Below the pieces are notes generated by a model. The model saw nothing but the letters and a program-made list of their open reading frames with translations, was not told where the DNA came from and did no database searches. Below are positions 15,521 through 23,645 of a stretch of DNA of 64,000 bases, piece after piece. Each line of letters starts with the position of its first letter. The stretch's first letter is position 1. Both the position numbers and the translations under genes were made by a program. The stretch is taken from NCBI RefSeq assembly GCF_030812315.1, contig NZ_JAUSSM010000012.1, positions 45,915 through 109,914 on the forward strand. The letters run 5' to 3'. This DNA comes from Arthrobacter oryzae. Lineage in GTDB: Bacteria; Actinomycetota; Actinomycetes; Actinomycetales; Micrococcaceae.

Positions 15521-16679
15521 CCTCGAGTCCTACCGAAAGCCGCACCACACCGTCGCTCAGCCCGATGGCCGCACGGCCTTCCGGGCCCATGGCGCGGTGC
15601 GTGGTTGTGGCGGGGTGGGTGATAAGTGACTTCGCATCGCCAAGGTTGTTGGAGATGTCGATGACCCGCAGTGAGTCCAGCAGTGCAAACGCGGCCTCTT
15701 TAGCGGTGCGGCCCCCCGACGGCGAAAGCTCCAGCGTGAGCACGGTCCCGCCGGCTTTCATCTGCTTTGCGGCCAGCTCGTACTGGGGGTGGGACTTCAG
15801 CAGCGGGTACTTCACCCAGCTGACGGCGGGCTGCTCCTCAAGCCATTCGGCCAGGCGAAGCGCGGAGGCCGAGGAGTGGTTGACACGCAGCGCCATGGTT
15901 TCCAGGCCCTTGGTCAGGACCCAGGCGTTGAAGGCGGAAAGCGCCGGTCCGGTGTGGCGCATGAGCTGCTTGACCGGGCCGTCGATGAACTCCTTGGTGC
16001 CCAGGATGGCGCCGCCGAGGACCCGGCCCTGGCCGTCAATGTGTTTGGTGCCGGAGTATACGACCACGTCGGCGCCCAGGTCGCCGCAGCGCTGGAGCAG
16101 GGGAGTGGCAAACACGTTGTCGACCACCACCGTGGCTCCCGCCGCGTGCGCCAGTTCGCTGACCGCGGCAATGTCCACAATCTCCTGCATGGGGTTCGAC
16201 GGCGACTCGAAGAATACGGCCGTCGTCGGCTCCGCCAAGGCGGTGCGCCACTGCTCCAGGTCCGGCCCGTCCACGAACACCGTTTCAACGCCCCAGCGCG
16301 GCAGGATCTCATTCAGGATGACGAAACACGAGCCGAACAGCGAGCGTGCAGCCACCACCCGGTCGCCGGCCGCGAGCAGCGCACCCAGTGCCGTGAACAC
16401 GGCGGACATGCCGGACGCCGTCGCAAAGCACGCCTCGGTGCCCTCGAGCAGCCGGAGGCGCTCCTGGAAGGTGGCCACCGACGGATTGCCGTAGCGGGAG
16501 TACACGAACCGTTCGTCCTCGCCCGTGAAGGCGCGTTCGGCGGCTGCCGCGGATTCGTACACGAAGCCGGAGTTCAGGAAGATCGGCTCGGCGGTCTCCT
16601 GGAAATTGGTACGGTCAAGGCCGCCGCGGACAGCCTGCGTGTCGGGGCTCCAGCCGGCGGCGTCGGGATTGAAGGTCAC
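15471..16679 (-). CDS. metZ: O-succinylhomoserine sulfhydrylase (MetZ)
   Basis: 402-aa PLP enzyme of the Cys/Met metabolism family, making homocysteine from an activated homoserine and sulfide in methionine synthesis. Hallmarks: SRYGNPSVATFQERL, VVDNVFATPLLQ, and the PLP lysine in YSGTKHIDGQGR. The C-terminal HPATTTHRAMGPEGRAAIGL and VRLSVGLEDVDDLI stretches fit MetZ better than MetB/MetY, though acyl-group preference cannot be fixed from sequence. GTG start at 16679 directly follows the rhodanese stop. Third gene downstream of a SAM-IV-like riboswitch. Confidence 0.92.
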   Translation of the reverse strand: MTFNPDAAGWSPDTQAVRGGLDRTNFQETAEPIFLNSGFVYESAAAAERAFTGEDERFVYSRYGNPSVATFQERLRLLEGTEACFATASGMSAVFTALGALLAAGDRVVAARSLFGSCFVILNEILPRWGVETVFVDGPDLEQWRTALAEPTTAVFFESPSNPMQEIVDIAAVSELAHAAGATVVVDNVFATPLLQRCGDLGADVVVYSGTKHIDGQGRVLGGAILGTKEFIDGPVKQLMRHTGPALSAFNAWVLTKGLETMALRVNHSSASALRLAEWLEEQPAVSWVKYPLLKSHPQYELAAKQMKAGGTVLTLELSPSGGRTAKEAAFALLDSLRVIDISNNLGDAKSLITHPATTTHRAMGPEGRAAIGLSDGVVRLSVGLEDVDDLIRDLEQALKQI

Positions 16680-17090
16680 TTAGTTCTTTCCGAGGTTGGT
16701 GGGCAGGCCGCGGTTCTTCCAGCCGTTGACGGTGCGCTCGCCCCAACGGTCCGGTTCGCCCTCGAAGCCTTCAAGGACGTTGTACGCGGTGAAGCCGGCC
16801 TGCGTGGCCGCGATTGCGGCGGCGACCGAGCGGACGCCGGAACGGCAAAGGAACACCAGTTCGATGCCGGTGTCCTCCGGGGCCTGCTGCTTCAGCTGGT
16901 CGATGAATTCCGGGTTGGGGATTCCGCCCGGGAAAGTCCACTGGATGAAGAGGGGATCGTTCTCCGTGGCCTTGGTGTCGGGGATGCCGATATGCGCCCA
17001 CTCACCCTCGGTGCGGACATCCACCAGGACCGCGCCCTGTTCCAGCTTGGCCCAGGCATCCTGCGGGCTCAGGTCTCCGGCGTAGCTCAC
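16680..17090 (-). CDS. Rhodanese-like sulfurtransferase linked to MetZ
   Basis: 136-aa single rhodanese domain. Active-site loop FLCRSGVRS has the catalytic cysteine at about residue 82; LVDVRTEGEWAHIG is the conserved CH2A-like segment. Rhodanese genes next to metZ are common in actinobacteria and proteobacteria, and a role in supplying sulfane sulfur or sulfide to MetZ is plausible (inference). GTG start overlaps the stop of the DUF1737 gene by 4 nt, and its stop abuts the metZ start, so all three are coupled. Confidence 0.92.
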   Translation of the reverse strand: MSYAGDLSPQDAWAKLEQGAVLVDVRTEGEWAHIGIPDTKATENDPLFIQWTFPGGIPNPEFIDQLKQQAPEDTGIELVFLCRSGVRSVAAAIAATQAGFTAYNVLEGFEGEPDRWGERTVNGWKNRGLPTNLGKN

Positions 17091-17410
17091 GCGTGCCCCT
17101 CGAAGGCCTCGCCGGGGAAGTCGACGTCGAAGTCCAGCTCGTCCACCGCGGTTGCCACGGCGGCGTCTGCGGTGGCGACTGCCGCGGGCAGGATCACGGC
17201 CTGCGCCACGATCACGCTGTTGCCGTTGAACGTGGCCGCCGGGCTCCCGTGCAGGACGTACCCTTCGGACAGTGCCGCGGAGATGCGCTCGCAGAAGGTT
17301 CGGTCATCGGGGCCGGTGATGAGCCGGTAGGCCAGCTTTTCCTGGGGCAGGTCCTGGCTGGCGATGGCCGGCTCGGCGGCCGGGGCCAGTGGGGCGGGTG
17401 CGTCAGACAC
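17087..17410 (-). CDS. DUF1737-containing small protein
   Basis: 107-aa protein. Residues about 27-60 (YRLITGPDDRTFCERISAAL, then SEGYVLHGSPAATFNG) match the DUF1737 pattern; the function of this family is unknown. The rest is Ala/Pro/Asp-rich. GTG start at 17410 with SD GAAGGAGA 7 nt upstream. First gene behind the SAM-IV-like riboswitch and coupled to the rhodanese gene, which ties it to sulfur or methionine metabolism. Confidence 0.8.
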   Translation of the reverse strand: MSDAPAPLAPAAEPAIASQDLPQEKLAYRLITGPDDRTFCERISAALSEGYVLHGSPAATFNGNSVIVAQAVILPAAVATADAAVATAVDELDFDVDFPGEAFEGHA

Positions 17411-17435
17411 GACGGATCTCCTTCTCTCACGCTTG

Positions 17436-17546
17436 CAGCTCGAATGGGTCGATATGCCGAGTATTCACCTGAGGCACCCCGCCGCGAAAGGGAGGGTTGC
17501 CGACCGGCCAGTCAGGGCTTGGCGCCGGTTCTCATTACTCCCCAAA
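17436..17546 (-). ncRNA. SAM-IV-type riboswitch
   Basis: Read on the minus strand from 17546 to 17436, the sequence has the order seen in SAM-IV aptamers: GGAGTAATGAG, CCGGCGCCAAG, a pyrimidine/purine internal stem, GGCCGGTCGGCAACCCTCC, CGCGGCGGGGTGCC, then CAGGTGAATACTCGG and a short pseudoknot-capable tail. SAM-IV riboswitches are known almost only in actinobacteria, upstream of methionine and sulfur genes. Here it precedes DUF1737-rhodanese-metZ by 25 nt, so SAM probably represses this operon. The exact borders are approximate. Confidence 0.85.
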
Positions 17547-17660
17547 AACGTAACACTTACGACGCCGGCCCGCACCGCCGCCGTCGTCATCTTCCGTAAC
17601 GGGACCACGCGCAATGCGCAGTTAGCTGGGAGCCATTTGTGGGCCGCTTGGGGGCCGTAC

Positions 17661-17681
17661 GTAACTCAGTGTTGCAGTTAC
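17661..17681. promoter_or_regulatory. Inverted repeat overlapping a promoter -35 region
   Basis: GTAACT (17661-17666) and AGTTAC (17676-17681) form a perfect inverted repeat with a 9-nt spacer. The right arm overlaps the proposed -35 of the monooxygenase operon, so a repressor bound here would block it. The regulator is unknown and not encoded next door. Confidence 0.45.
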
Positions 17682-17705
17682 AAATGCCGGTGCCGGGAGG
17701 ATAAT
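17677..17705 (+). promoter_or_regulatory. Candidate promoter of the monooxygenase-lyase-PLP operon
   Basis: GTTACA (17677-17682), a 17-nt spacer, then GATAAT (17700-17705) give a reasonable vegetative promoter 45 nt upstream of the GTG at 17750. Confidence 0.45.
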
Positions 17706-17749
17706 GACGGGAGATGAACCGCTGTAACGCCGGATGAAATCAGGCAGCC

Positions 17750-19078
17750 GTGAACGGATCCAACGGGAATACAGTCAGTCCCATGCTGCACTTCGGTTGG
17801 TTTGTGGGTCACGGATTTGGCGTCCAGGGCTGGGGCACTCCCGGCTACGGCATCGGTTACGACTGGAAAAAGCCGGCGCTCTACCAGCACGCCGTGCGGG
17901 AATTCGAGCGGGCGGGGCTGGACCTGTTCATCATCGAGGACTCCCTCACCGTGCCCGACACGTACGGCGGAAGTGCCCAGGTGTCGCTGGCGCAGGCGTC
18001 CTTCGCGCCCAAGCACGATCCGCTGGCCCTGGTTCCGTACCTGCTCTCCGCCACGGAACACCTCGGCATCGTTCCCACGGTGAGCGCGTCCTTTTATCCG
18101 CCGTTCACGGCTGCGCGGCTGCTGGCGACCCTGCAGCACTTCTCCAGCGGGCAGCTGGGCTGGAACGTGGTGACCTCCGGCAGCGACCTTGCGGCCCAGA
18201 ACTACGGCCTGGACCAGCAGATCGAGCACGACCTCCGCTACGAGAAGGCGGAGGAATTCGTGGACGTGGTGCGCAAGCTCTGGCGCAGCTGGGAGCCGGA
18301 CGCCATCGTGGAGGACGCGGCGGCGGGCATCTTTGCGGACCACACGAAGGTCCACCCCATCAACCACGACGGCGACTTCTTCAAGGTCCGCGGGCCGCTG
18401 AACACGGCGCCGCTGCCCGAGGAGCCGGTGCTGGTCCAGGCCGGTGCGTCTCCGCGGGGCAAGGCGTTCGCTGGCGGCAACGCGGACGTCGCCATTGCCC
18501 TGGCGAGAGGTGTGGACGGCATGAAGGCCTACCGCGATTCGATCCGCGCCGAGGCAACCGCGGCCGGGCGGAACGCCGACGACGTCAAGGTGCTGTACGT
18601 CTTCAAGCCCACCGTGGTGGGCTCGCGCGCTGAGGCTGATGAACTCCGGGAGCAGCGCCGGCAGCTCACCCAGCGCGACATCGACAGCCAGCTCAACTCC
18701 ATCTCGTACCTTTCGGTGATCGACTTCAAGCAGTTCGACCTCGACGCCCCGCTCCCCGAACTCACCACCAACAGCAACCAGGGCACCCTGGACCATTTCG
18801 CCAAGGCCGGTCCGCCCGGGTCCACGCTGCGCCAGCTCCTGCAGGCACGCAGCGGCGGCGCCGGGGACAGCATCATCGGCACTGCCGAGGACATTGCGGA
18901 CTACCTCGAGGAGACCGGGGCGGAGGTGGGCGGGGACGGCTTCCTGTTCTCCGGATTCGTGGACCCGGCCACGGTTCACGGGGTGCTGGACCGCCTGGCG
19001 CCGGTGCTGCGGCGCCGCGGGCTGCTCCGTACAAGCTATGGCGACGGCGGCTTCCGCCGGAACCTGCTGGACTTCTAG
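17750..19078 (+). CDS. FMN-dependent monooxygenase, NtaA/SnaA/DszA (SoxA) family
   Basis: 442-aa flavin monooxygenase of the bacterial-luciferase fold (class C). Family marks: IIEDSLTVPDTYGG near the N-terminus, GWNVVTSGSDLAAQNYGL (residues about 140-157), HDGDFFKVRGPLN and VLVQAGASPRGKAFA. Relatives oxidise dibenzothiophene sulfone, EDTA/NTA, alkyl sulfonates or xenobiotics with reduced FMN from a partner reductase; none is encoded nearby. Start GTG 17750, or ATG 17783, which would remove 11 residues before MLHFGWFVGHG. First gene of a likely operon with the HAL-fold lyase (4-nt gap) and the CysK-like enzyme; this context suggests release of S or N from an organic substrate. Confidence 0.88.
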   Translation: MNGSNGNTVSPMLHFGWFVGHGFGVQGWGTPGYGIGYDWKKPALYQHAVREFERAGLDLFIIEDSLTVPDTYGGSAQVSLAQASFAPKHDPLALVPYLLSATEHLGIVPTVSASFYPPFTAARLLATLQHFSSGQLGWNVVTSGSDLAAQNYGLDQQIEHDLRYEKAEEFVDVVRKLWRSWEPDAIVEDAAAGIFADHTKVHPINHDGDFFKVRGPLNTAPLPEEPVLVQAGASPRGKAFAGGNADVAIALARGVDGMKAYRDSIRAEATAAGRNADDVKVLYVFKPTVVGSRAEADELREQRRQLTQRDIDSQLNSISYLSVIDFKQFDLDAPLPELTTNSNQGTLDHFAKAGPPGSTLRQLLQARSGGAGDSIIGTAEDIADYLEETGAEVGGDGFLFSGFVDPATVHGVLDRLAPVLRRRGLLRTSYGDGGFRRNLLDF

Positions 19079-19082
19079 TCCC

Positions 19083-20633
19083 ATGGGCAACGGCAGCGGC
19101 AACTTCCTGATCGGCACGGCACACCTGCGCGCCAAGGACGTCGCGGAAGCAGCGGCAGATCCGGCCGTGAAGTTCATCCTGAGCACGGATGCCCTGGAAC
19201 TGATCGGGCTCTCGCGGGAGGTGGTGCAGCAGGCCATCGATTCGGGCCACCGCGTCTATGGCCTCAACACTTTGCTGGGCTCCGGACGTGACACCGCTGT
19301 CGAGGAGAAGTCGATCCTGGCCTACCAGGTGCAGGTGGTGCGCTACCACAACAGCGGAGTGGGCGAGCCCCTGGACCGGGACGAGGTCCGGGCCGTCATG
19401 CTGGCACGGCTCGTGGGCTTCAGCCGCGGCGGGTCCGGGGTCCGGCCGGAAACGGCCCGCTTCTATGCTGAAATGCTGAACCGGGGAGTGGTCCCCGCCA
19501 TCCCGCGCGAAGGATCCGTGGGCTCGGCCGATCTGACCCATCTCGCCGCCGTGGCGGCCGTCGCCGTCGGGGAAGGCCAGGCGGTGGCAGCGGACGGGCA
19601 GCTGGTGCCCGGCGGACAGGCCCTCGCAGACGCCGGCCTGGAGCCGCTGGAACTGGCGCCCGGCGAAGCCCTGGCACTGGTCAGCTCCAATTCCTATTCG
19701 ATTGGCGTCGGCGCACTGGTGCTGCACCGGATCCTGCGGCTCGCCGATCTCGCGGACACCGCGCTCGCGCTGTCGCTTGAGGCGACGGCAAGGCACGACG
19801 GCGGAGGCAACCTCAGCCCGTTTTCGCCGGCGGTGCAGGCGGCCAAAGCCGTGGCCGGGCAGGCAGTAACGGCAGGCAACGTCCGGCGGCTGCTCCAGGG
19901 CGGATGGCTGGAGGACCCAACGCGGGAAGTGTCAGTGCAGGACGCGCTGTCGTTCCGCGCCGCACCCCAGACCCACGGGGCTTTCCGGTGGCAGGTGACC
20001 GCATTGGAGGACGCCCTGGAGGTGGAACTCAACGGCCGCGGCGACAACCCGCTCACCGATCTCGACTCGGGGCGGATGGTCTCCGGCGGGAACTTCCAGC
20101 CCATGCAGCTTGCGCTGGCGTTCGAAGGCCTCCGCCTCGGGCTGGCCCATCTGGGAATCAGCAGCGAACGGCGGATCGCCAAGCTCTACCCGCCGCAGCG
20201 GCGAATCCGTCAGCGGCACCTCGACGCCGCCAGGAACGGAGCCCCGCTGGAAACGGAAGAGCTGCCCGGACTGCTCTGGTATTCGGCAGCCGGCCTGCTG
20301 TCCGAGCTCAAGTTCCTCGCGGCGCCGGCGACCCTTGGCGCGCCCACGCTGTCCGCGGATGTCGAAGACCACTCAACGCTTGCGCCGCTGGCCCTCCAAC
20401 TCTTGGAGCGCTCCGTGGACGCGGCCGAAAAGCTTCTCGCCATCGAGGCGCTCACGGCCGCGTATCTGCTGGGCTGGGCGGAAGCGCGGGCGGTGCGGCC
20501 GCTCGGAAAGGGGACAGGCGCCGTCGTCGAGCGACTTTCCGGCGTGCTGGCCAGGCACCTGCCGGCAGCCGCGCTGGTGGAGGAAGCCCGCGTCGAACTG
20601 AACGGCGCCCACGACGGCGCGACGGAAAGGTAG
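19083..20633 (+). CDS. HAL/PAL-fold aromatic amino acid lyase homologue lacking the MIO tripeptide
   Basis: 516-aa member of the histidine/phenylalanine ammonia-lyase superfamily. Conserved landmarks are present: catalytic-Tyr loop VYGLNTLLG (Tyr at 59), VQDALSFRAAPQTHGAF, GDNPLTD, SGGNFQPMQLALA and VEDHST. At the position where these enzymes carry Ala-Ser-Gly, which cyclises to the MIO cofactor, this protein reads GSVGSADLTHLA (residues 144-155): one residue shorter and with no ASG. MIO should not form, so the reaction is probably an elimination without that electrophile, or a different one altogether. It is co-oriented with, and 2-4 nt from, a flavin monooxygenase and a CysK-like gene. Ergothionase-like betaine eliminations are one idea, unproven. 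Confidence 0.85.
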   Translation: MGNGSGNFLIGTAHLRAKDVAEAAADPAVKFILSTDALELIGLSREVVQQAIDSGHRVYGLNTLLGSGRDTAVEEKSILAYQVQVVRYHNSGVGEPLDRDEVRAVMLARLVGFSRGGSGVRPETARFYAEMLNRGVVPAIPREGSVGSADLTHLAAVAAVAVGEGQAVAADGQLVPGGQALADAGLEPLELAPGEALALVSSNSYSIGVGALVLHRILRLADLADTALALSLEATARHDGGGNLSPFSPAVQAAKAVAGQAVTAGNVRRLLQGGWLEDPTREVSVQDALSFRAAPQTHGAFRWQVTALEDALEVELNGRGDNPLTDLDSGRMVSGGNFQPMQLALAFEGLRLGLAHLGISSERRIAKLYPPQRRIRQRHLDAARNGAPLETEELPGLLWYSAAGLLSELKFLAAPATLGAPTLSADVEDHSTLAPLALQLLERSVDAAEKLLAIEALTAAYLLGWAEARAVRPLGKGTGAVVERLSGVLARHLPAAALVEEARVELNGAHDGATER

Positions 20634-20635
20634 CC

Positions 20636-21670
20636 ATGGGCACAATGACAGGCAGGCACGCGGTTCAGGAAGGTGATGTAGCGGCGGACGCCGCCGCCGT
20701 CCTGGCGCAGGTGGGAAACACGCCGCTGGTGCCGCTGAACATCCTCAGCAGGGGCCTGGGCAGCACCGTCTACGTCAAACTCGAATCCGACAATCCGGGC
20801 GGCTCCATCAAGGACCGGACGGCCCTGAGCATGGTCCGCGCCGCTGAGCGCAGCGGCGAGCTCCGGCCGGGGGCAACCATCGTGGAGAGCACGTCGGGGA
20901 ACACCGGGATCGGGCTGGCACTGATCGGCGCGCTGACCGGGCATCCCGTCGTCGTGGTCACGGGGGACACCATCTCATCCGAAAAGCTCGCGGCGCTGTA
21001 CCGCTATGGCGCCAAAGTGGTGGTGACAGACTGGACCGCACCGTCAGAGTCACCCGAGAATGCGCGGGCGGTCGCGGCCCGGATCACGGCGGACCTTCCC
21101 GGGGCCTGGCGGCCGCAGCAGTTCGACAACCCCGCCAACCCCCTGGCCCACTACGAAGGGACGGCACCGGAGATCTGGCGGCAGACGTCCGGCAAAATAA
21201 CGCATTTCGTGGCAGGAATCGGCACCGGCGGAACCATCAGCGGAAACGGCCGCTACCTGAAGGAGAAAACGGGAGGCCATGTTGAGGTGATCGCCGCCGA
21301 TCCCGTTGGCTCCGTGTACAGCGGCGGGCACCCCGGCGAAATCCTGGTGGACGGTGTGGGAAATTCCTGGCCGGAAGCAGAGTGGCCCAAGATCTTCGAC
21401 CGCAGCATCGTGGACCGCTTCCTGCGCGTTCCCAACAATGAGGTGTACACCATGGAGCACCGGCTGCTAAACGAGGAGGGACTGTCCCTCGGCCCCTCGT
21501 CCGGGCTTGCCGTTGCGGCCGCCCTCAGGGTTGCGCTCGCCGCACCGCACGGCTCGGTGGTGGTGGCTATCGCCCCCGACGCCGGCGGCAACTACCTGAG
21601 CAAGGCCTTCAACCCCGTGTGGCTGGCCGATAACAACATCCATCTGGCCGCGGAGTTCGCAGAGGAATAG
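20636..21670 (+). CDS. Cysteine synthase/cystathionine beta-synthase-fold PLP enzyme
   Basis: 344-aa fold-type II PLP enzyme. Marks: VGNTPLVPLN, PLP lysine in PGGSIKDRTAL, the phosphate/substrate loop ESTSGNTGIGLA, and GIGTGGTISGNGRYLKE. The C-terminal half (DGVGNSWPEAEWPKIFDRSIVD) is more CBS-like than CysK-like, with no regulatory CBS pair. It could make cysteine, cystathionine or another beta-substituted alanine. ATG at 20636 lies 2 nt after the lyase stop (TAGCCATG), so it is co-translated with that gene. Because the upstream genes include a flavin monooxygenase and sit opposite a SAM riboswitch operon, use of released sulfur is plausible. Confidence 0.88.
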   Translation: MGTMTGRHAVQEGDVAADAAAVLAQVGNTPLVPLNILSRGLGSTVYVKLESDNPGGSIKDRTALSMVRAAERSGELRPGATIVESTSGNTGIGLALIGALTGHPVVVVTGDTISSEKLAALYRYGAKVVVTDWTAPSESPENARAVAARITADLPGAWRPQQFDNPANPLAHYEGTAPEIWRQTSGKITHFVAGIGTGGTISGNGRYLKEKTGGHVEVIAADPVGSVYSGGHPGEILVDGVGNSWPEAEWPKIFDRSIVDRFLRVPNNEVYTMEHRLLNEEGLSLGPSSGLAVAAALRVALAAPHGSVVVAIAPDAGGNYLSKAFNPVWLADNNIHLAAEFAEE

Positions 21671-21835
21671 CGCGCATGCTTGTATTACGAGTCGGATACA
21701 GCTAGAGACAGGCGGACCCGTCTCGTTGTACTCTTTTGAAACGTTCGCGGTTCCCGCATCCTTGAATAAGTATGCGGTGTGGTCATGGACGGGTCCCGGG
21801 CTCAGCCGGGACCAGCACTTATAAAGGAATAGCCA

Positions 21836-22972
21836 ATGTCAATGGATGAGACTTCTTTTCCAGCATTGACCGATGGAGAAACGACTGCGTTCAGGGGACC
21901 GCAGCCGATCCCGCTCTCGGACGTGAGTGATCCGACGATCCGTGGACAGGCGTGGGACATCATCGAGTCCGTACTGGACGACGCCACACCGCAAAGCGAG
22001 TGGGCGCGCGAACAGTTGCGCAGCCAGATGGAATCACATCCGGGGAATCCCGAGCGGGCCCTGCTGGAGCACTTGATCGCCACCAGGAGCATCACCGGGG
22101 AGCAGTCGGACGCGTCCGGACTTCCCGAGGCTAACCTGCCCAGCCCCGACCTGCCGACGCCCGATGAGGACTACGGCACCACCGTGCTGTTCACCCGCAG
22201 GAGCAGGCGCCGCATTGAGGCAATCCTCGGCGACAGGATGCTCCTCACCGCGTTCCAGCCCATCCACGAGCTGTCCAGCCGGAACGTCATCGGCGTCGAG
22301 GCGCTGACCCGTTTTGTCAGCGACGACGGCGCCAGTGCCGATCACTGGTTCAATGAGGCCGCATCCGTTGGCCTCGGTCCGGACCTCGAATTCGCTGCCC
22401 TGCAGGCGGCGCTTGTTGCGGCGGAACAGTTGCCGGAGAACGTCTATGTGGCGCTGAACCTGTCACCGGCCACCTGCCTCGACCCCAGGCTCCGGGCGTT
22501 CGTTGAGCAGTCCCAGCTGGCCGTTGACCGGATCGTCATCGAGCTGACCGAGCGCCTTGCCGAGGACCAATACGGTCCCGTTGTGGCAGCGCTGGCACCG
22601 CTGCGGATGCGTGGGCTCCGTGTAGCTGTTGACGGCGCCGGCGCGGGTTTCGGCTCGATGAGCCAGGTCACGCACCTCAGCCCGGACATCATCAAACTCG
22701 ACCGCAACCTCATCGCGGGGATCGACCAAGGAGCGGGCCAGAAGACCCTGGGCGCGGCCATGGTTGAGTTCGCCCGGCAGATCGGTGCGGACCTGGTGGC
22801 GGAAGGAATCGAGACCCAGGACGAGCTCACCGCGATCATGGAACTCGGGATGACCACCGGGCAGGGCTATCTGCTGGGCCGCCCCTCGGTCCAGCCGCTC
22901 GACTGGGCCGCCTGGCGGACCCCGGCCGAGCAGGAGGCATCCGTTTCCGGATCCGCCAGCCCTGCCACCTAA
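21836..22972 (+). CDS. EAL-domain protein, probably catalytically impaired
   Basis: 378-aa protein. Residues 1-130 are hydrophilic with no known domain (a short helical ALLEHLIATRSI region). Residues about 135-365 are an EAL domain, the fold of c-di-GMP phosphodiesterases. EALTRF (155-160), N208, E236, K287 in IIKLDRN and E324 in AEGIET are kept. The metal-binding DDFGTG motif, however, reads VDGAGAGFGS, so its second Asp (position 267) is Gly. That suggests weak or no hydrolysis and a possible c-di-GMP-binding role. SD AAAGGAATAG supports ATG 21836. No GGDEF, sensor or membrane segment; acts in the cytoplasm. Confidence 0.85.
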   Translation: MSMDETSFPALTDGETTAFRGPQPIPLSDVSDPTIRGQAWDIIESVLDDATPQSEWAREQLRSQMESHPGNPERALLEHLIATRSITGEQSDASGLPEANLPSPDLPTPDEDYGTTVLFTRRSRRRIEAILGDRMLLTAFQPIHELSSRNVIGVEALTRFVSDDGASADHWFNEAASVGLGPDLEFAALQAALVAAEQLPENVYVALNLSPATCLDPRLRAFVEQSQLAVDRIVIELTERLAEDQYGPVVAALAPLRMRGLRVAVDGAGAGFGSMSQVTHLSPDIIKLDRNLIAGIDQGAGQKTLGAAMVEFARQIGADLVAEGIETQDELTAIMELGMTTGQGYLLGRPSVQPLDWAAWRTPAEQEASVSGSASPAT

Positions 22973-22982
22973 CCCTTACCCG

Positions 22983-23063
22983 GACGCTCTCTCACTTCCC
23001 GTCGTCGAAAACCGGACGCTCTCTCTGTTCCTGCTGCCCAAAACGCGACGCTCTCTCACTTCC
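22983..23063. repeat. Three tandem GACGCTCTCTCACTTCC repeats (left cluster)
   Basis: Copies start at 22983, 23015 and 23047, a strict 32-bp period; the middle copy reads GACGCTCTCTCTGTTCC. The cluster lies between the convergent 3' ends of the EAL and GNAT genes. The same core is present in inverted orientation at 24226-24310. Confidence 0.9.
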
Positions 23064-23068
23064 GCCGA

Positions 23069-23596
23069 TCACGCGGCGGGGGAGAGCGGCCGTTTCATGA
23101 CAATGCGGGGCCAGGCGTCCAAACCGTGGGCAGCTTCTTCGGCCACGATCTCACGCAGCCCGGGTGACCAGCTGTCCTCAGGAACCGGCTCAAAACCCAA
23201 GCGCGAGTAGTACGGCCCGTTCCAAGGCACATCCGCATAAGTGGTCAAGGTGAGTCCTTGGAGCCCCGCATCGGACGCCCAGCGGCCTGCTTCCTCGATG
23301 AGTGCCTGGCCGAGGCGTTGGCGGGCATGACGCGCGTGGACCGAGACCTGCTCGATGTGTGCCCAGCCGTCCACCTCACGCACCAGGATGTAGGCCGACG
23401 GGCAGTCGAGACCATCCGTAGCCACCCATGCCAGCCCCACATCCACGTATGCTGCCAGTGCTTCGGGACTCAGTGGCGGGTCGTCGGCGACGGCGTCCAT
23501 TCCGATGCGGTGGAAGGCATTCCCAGCGCTGACTTCGATGGCTTGCATCCAGGCGAGGTCCCCGCGGTGTGCCCTTCGTATCATCACGTCATTCAA
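23069..23596 (-). CDS. GNAT family N-acetyltransferase
   Basis: 175-aa single-domain acetyltransferase of the GNAT fold. The acetyl-CoA-binding motif A region is VHARHARQRLGQALIEEAGRW (residues about 92-112), preceded by AHIEQVSV, and YYSRLGFEPV is motif B. The acceptor is unknown. Start ATG at 23596 opens MNDVMIRRAHRGDLAWMQAIE, a typical GNAT N-terminus. It is divergent from the DinB gene with only about 50 nt between starts, and the two genes are framed by inverted repeat clusters. Confidence 0.88.
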   Translation of the reverse strand: MNDVMIRRAHRGDLAWMQAIEVSAGNAFHRIGMDAVADDPPLSPEALAAYVDVGLAWVATDGLDCPSAYILVREVDGWAHIEQVSVHARHARQRLGQALIEEAGRWASDAGLQGLTLTTYADVPWNGPYYSRLGFEPVPEDSWSPGLREIVAEEAAHGLDAWPRIVMKRPLSPAA

Positions 23597-23632
23597 TCAG
23601 GATTATTCGCCCAGGACGTGAGTGAGCGTCTG

Positions 23633-23638
23633 TATAGT
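23633..23638 (+). promoter_or_regulatory. -10 element for a probably leaderless DinB transcript
   Basis: TATAGT at 23633-23638 would start RNA at about 23645, next to the ATG at 23646. No Shine-Dalgarno is present before this ATG, so leaderless translation, common in actinobacteria, is likely. Confidence 0.45.
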
Positions 23639-23645
23639 GCCCGTT

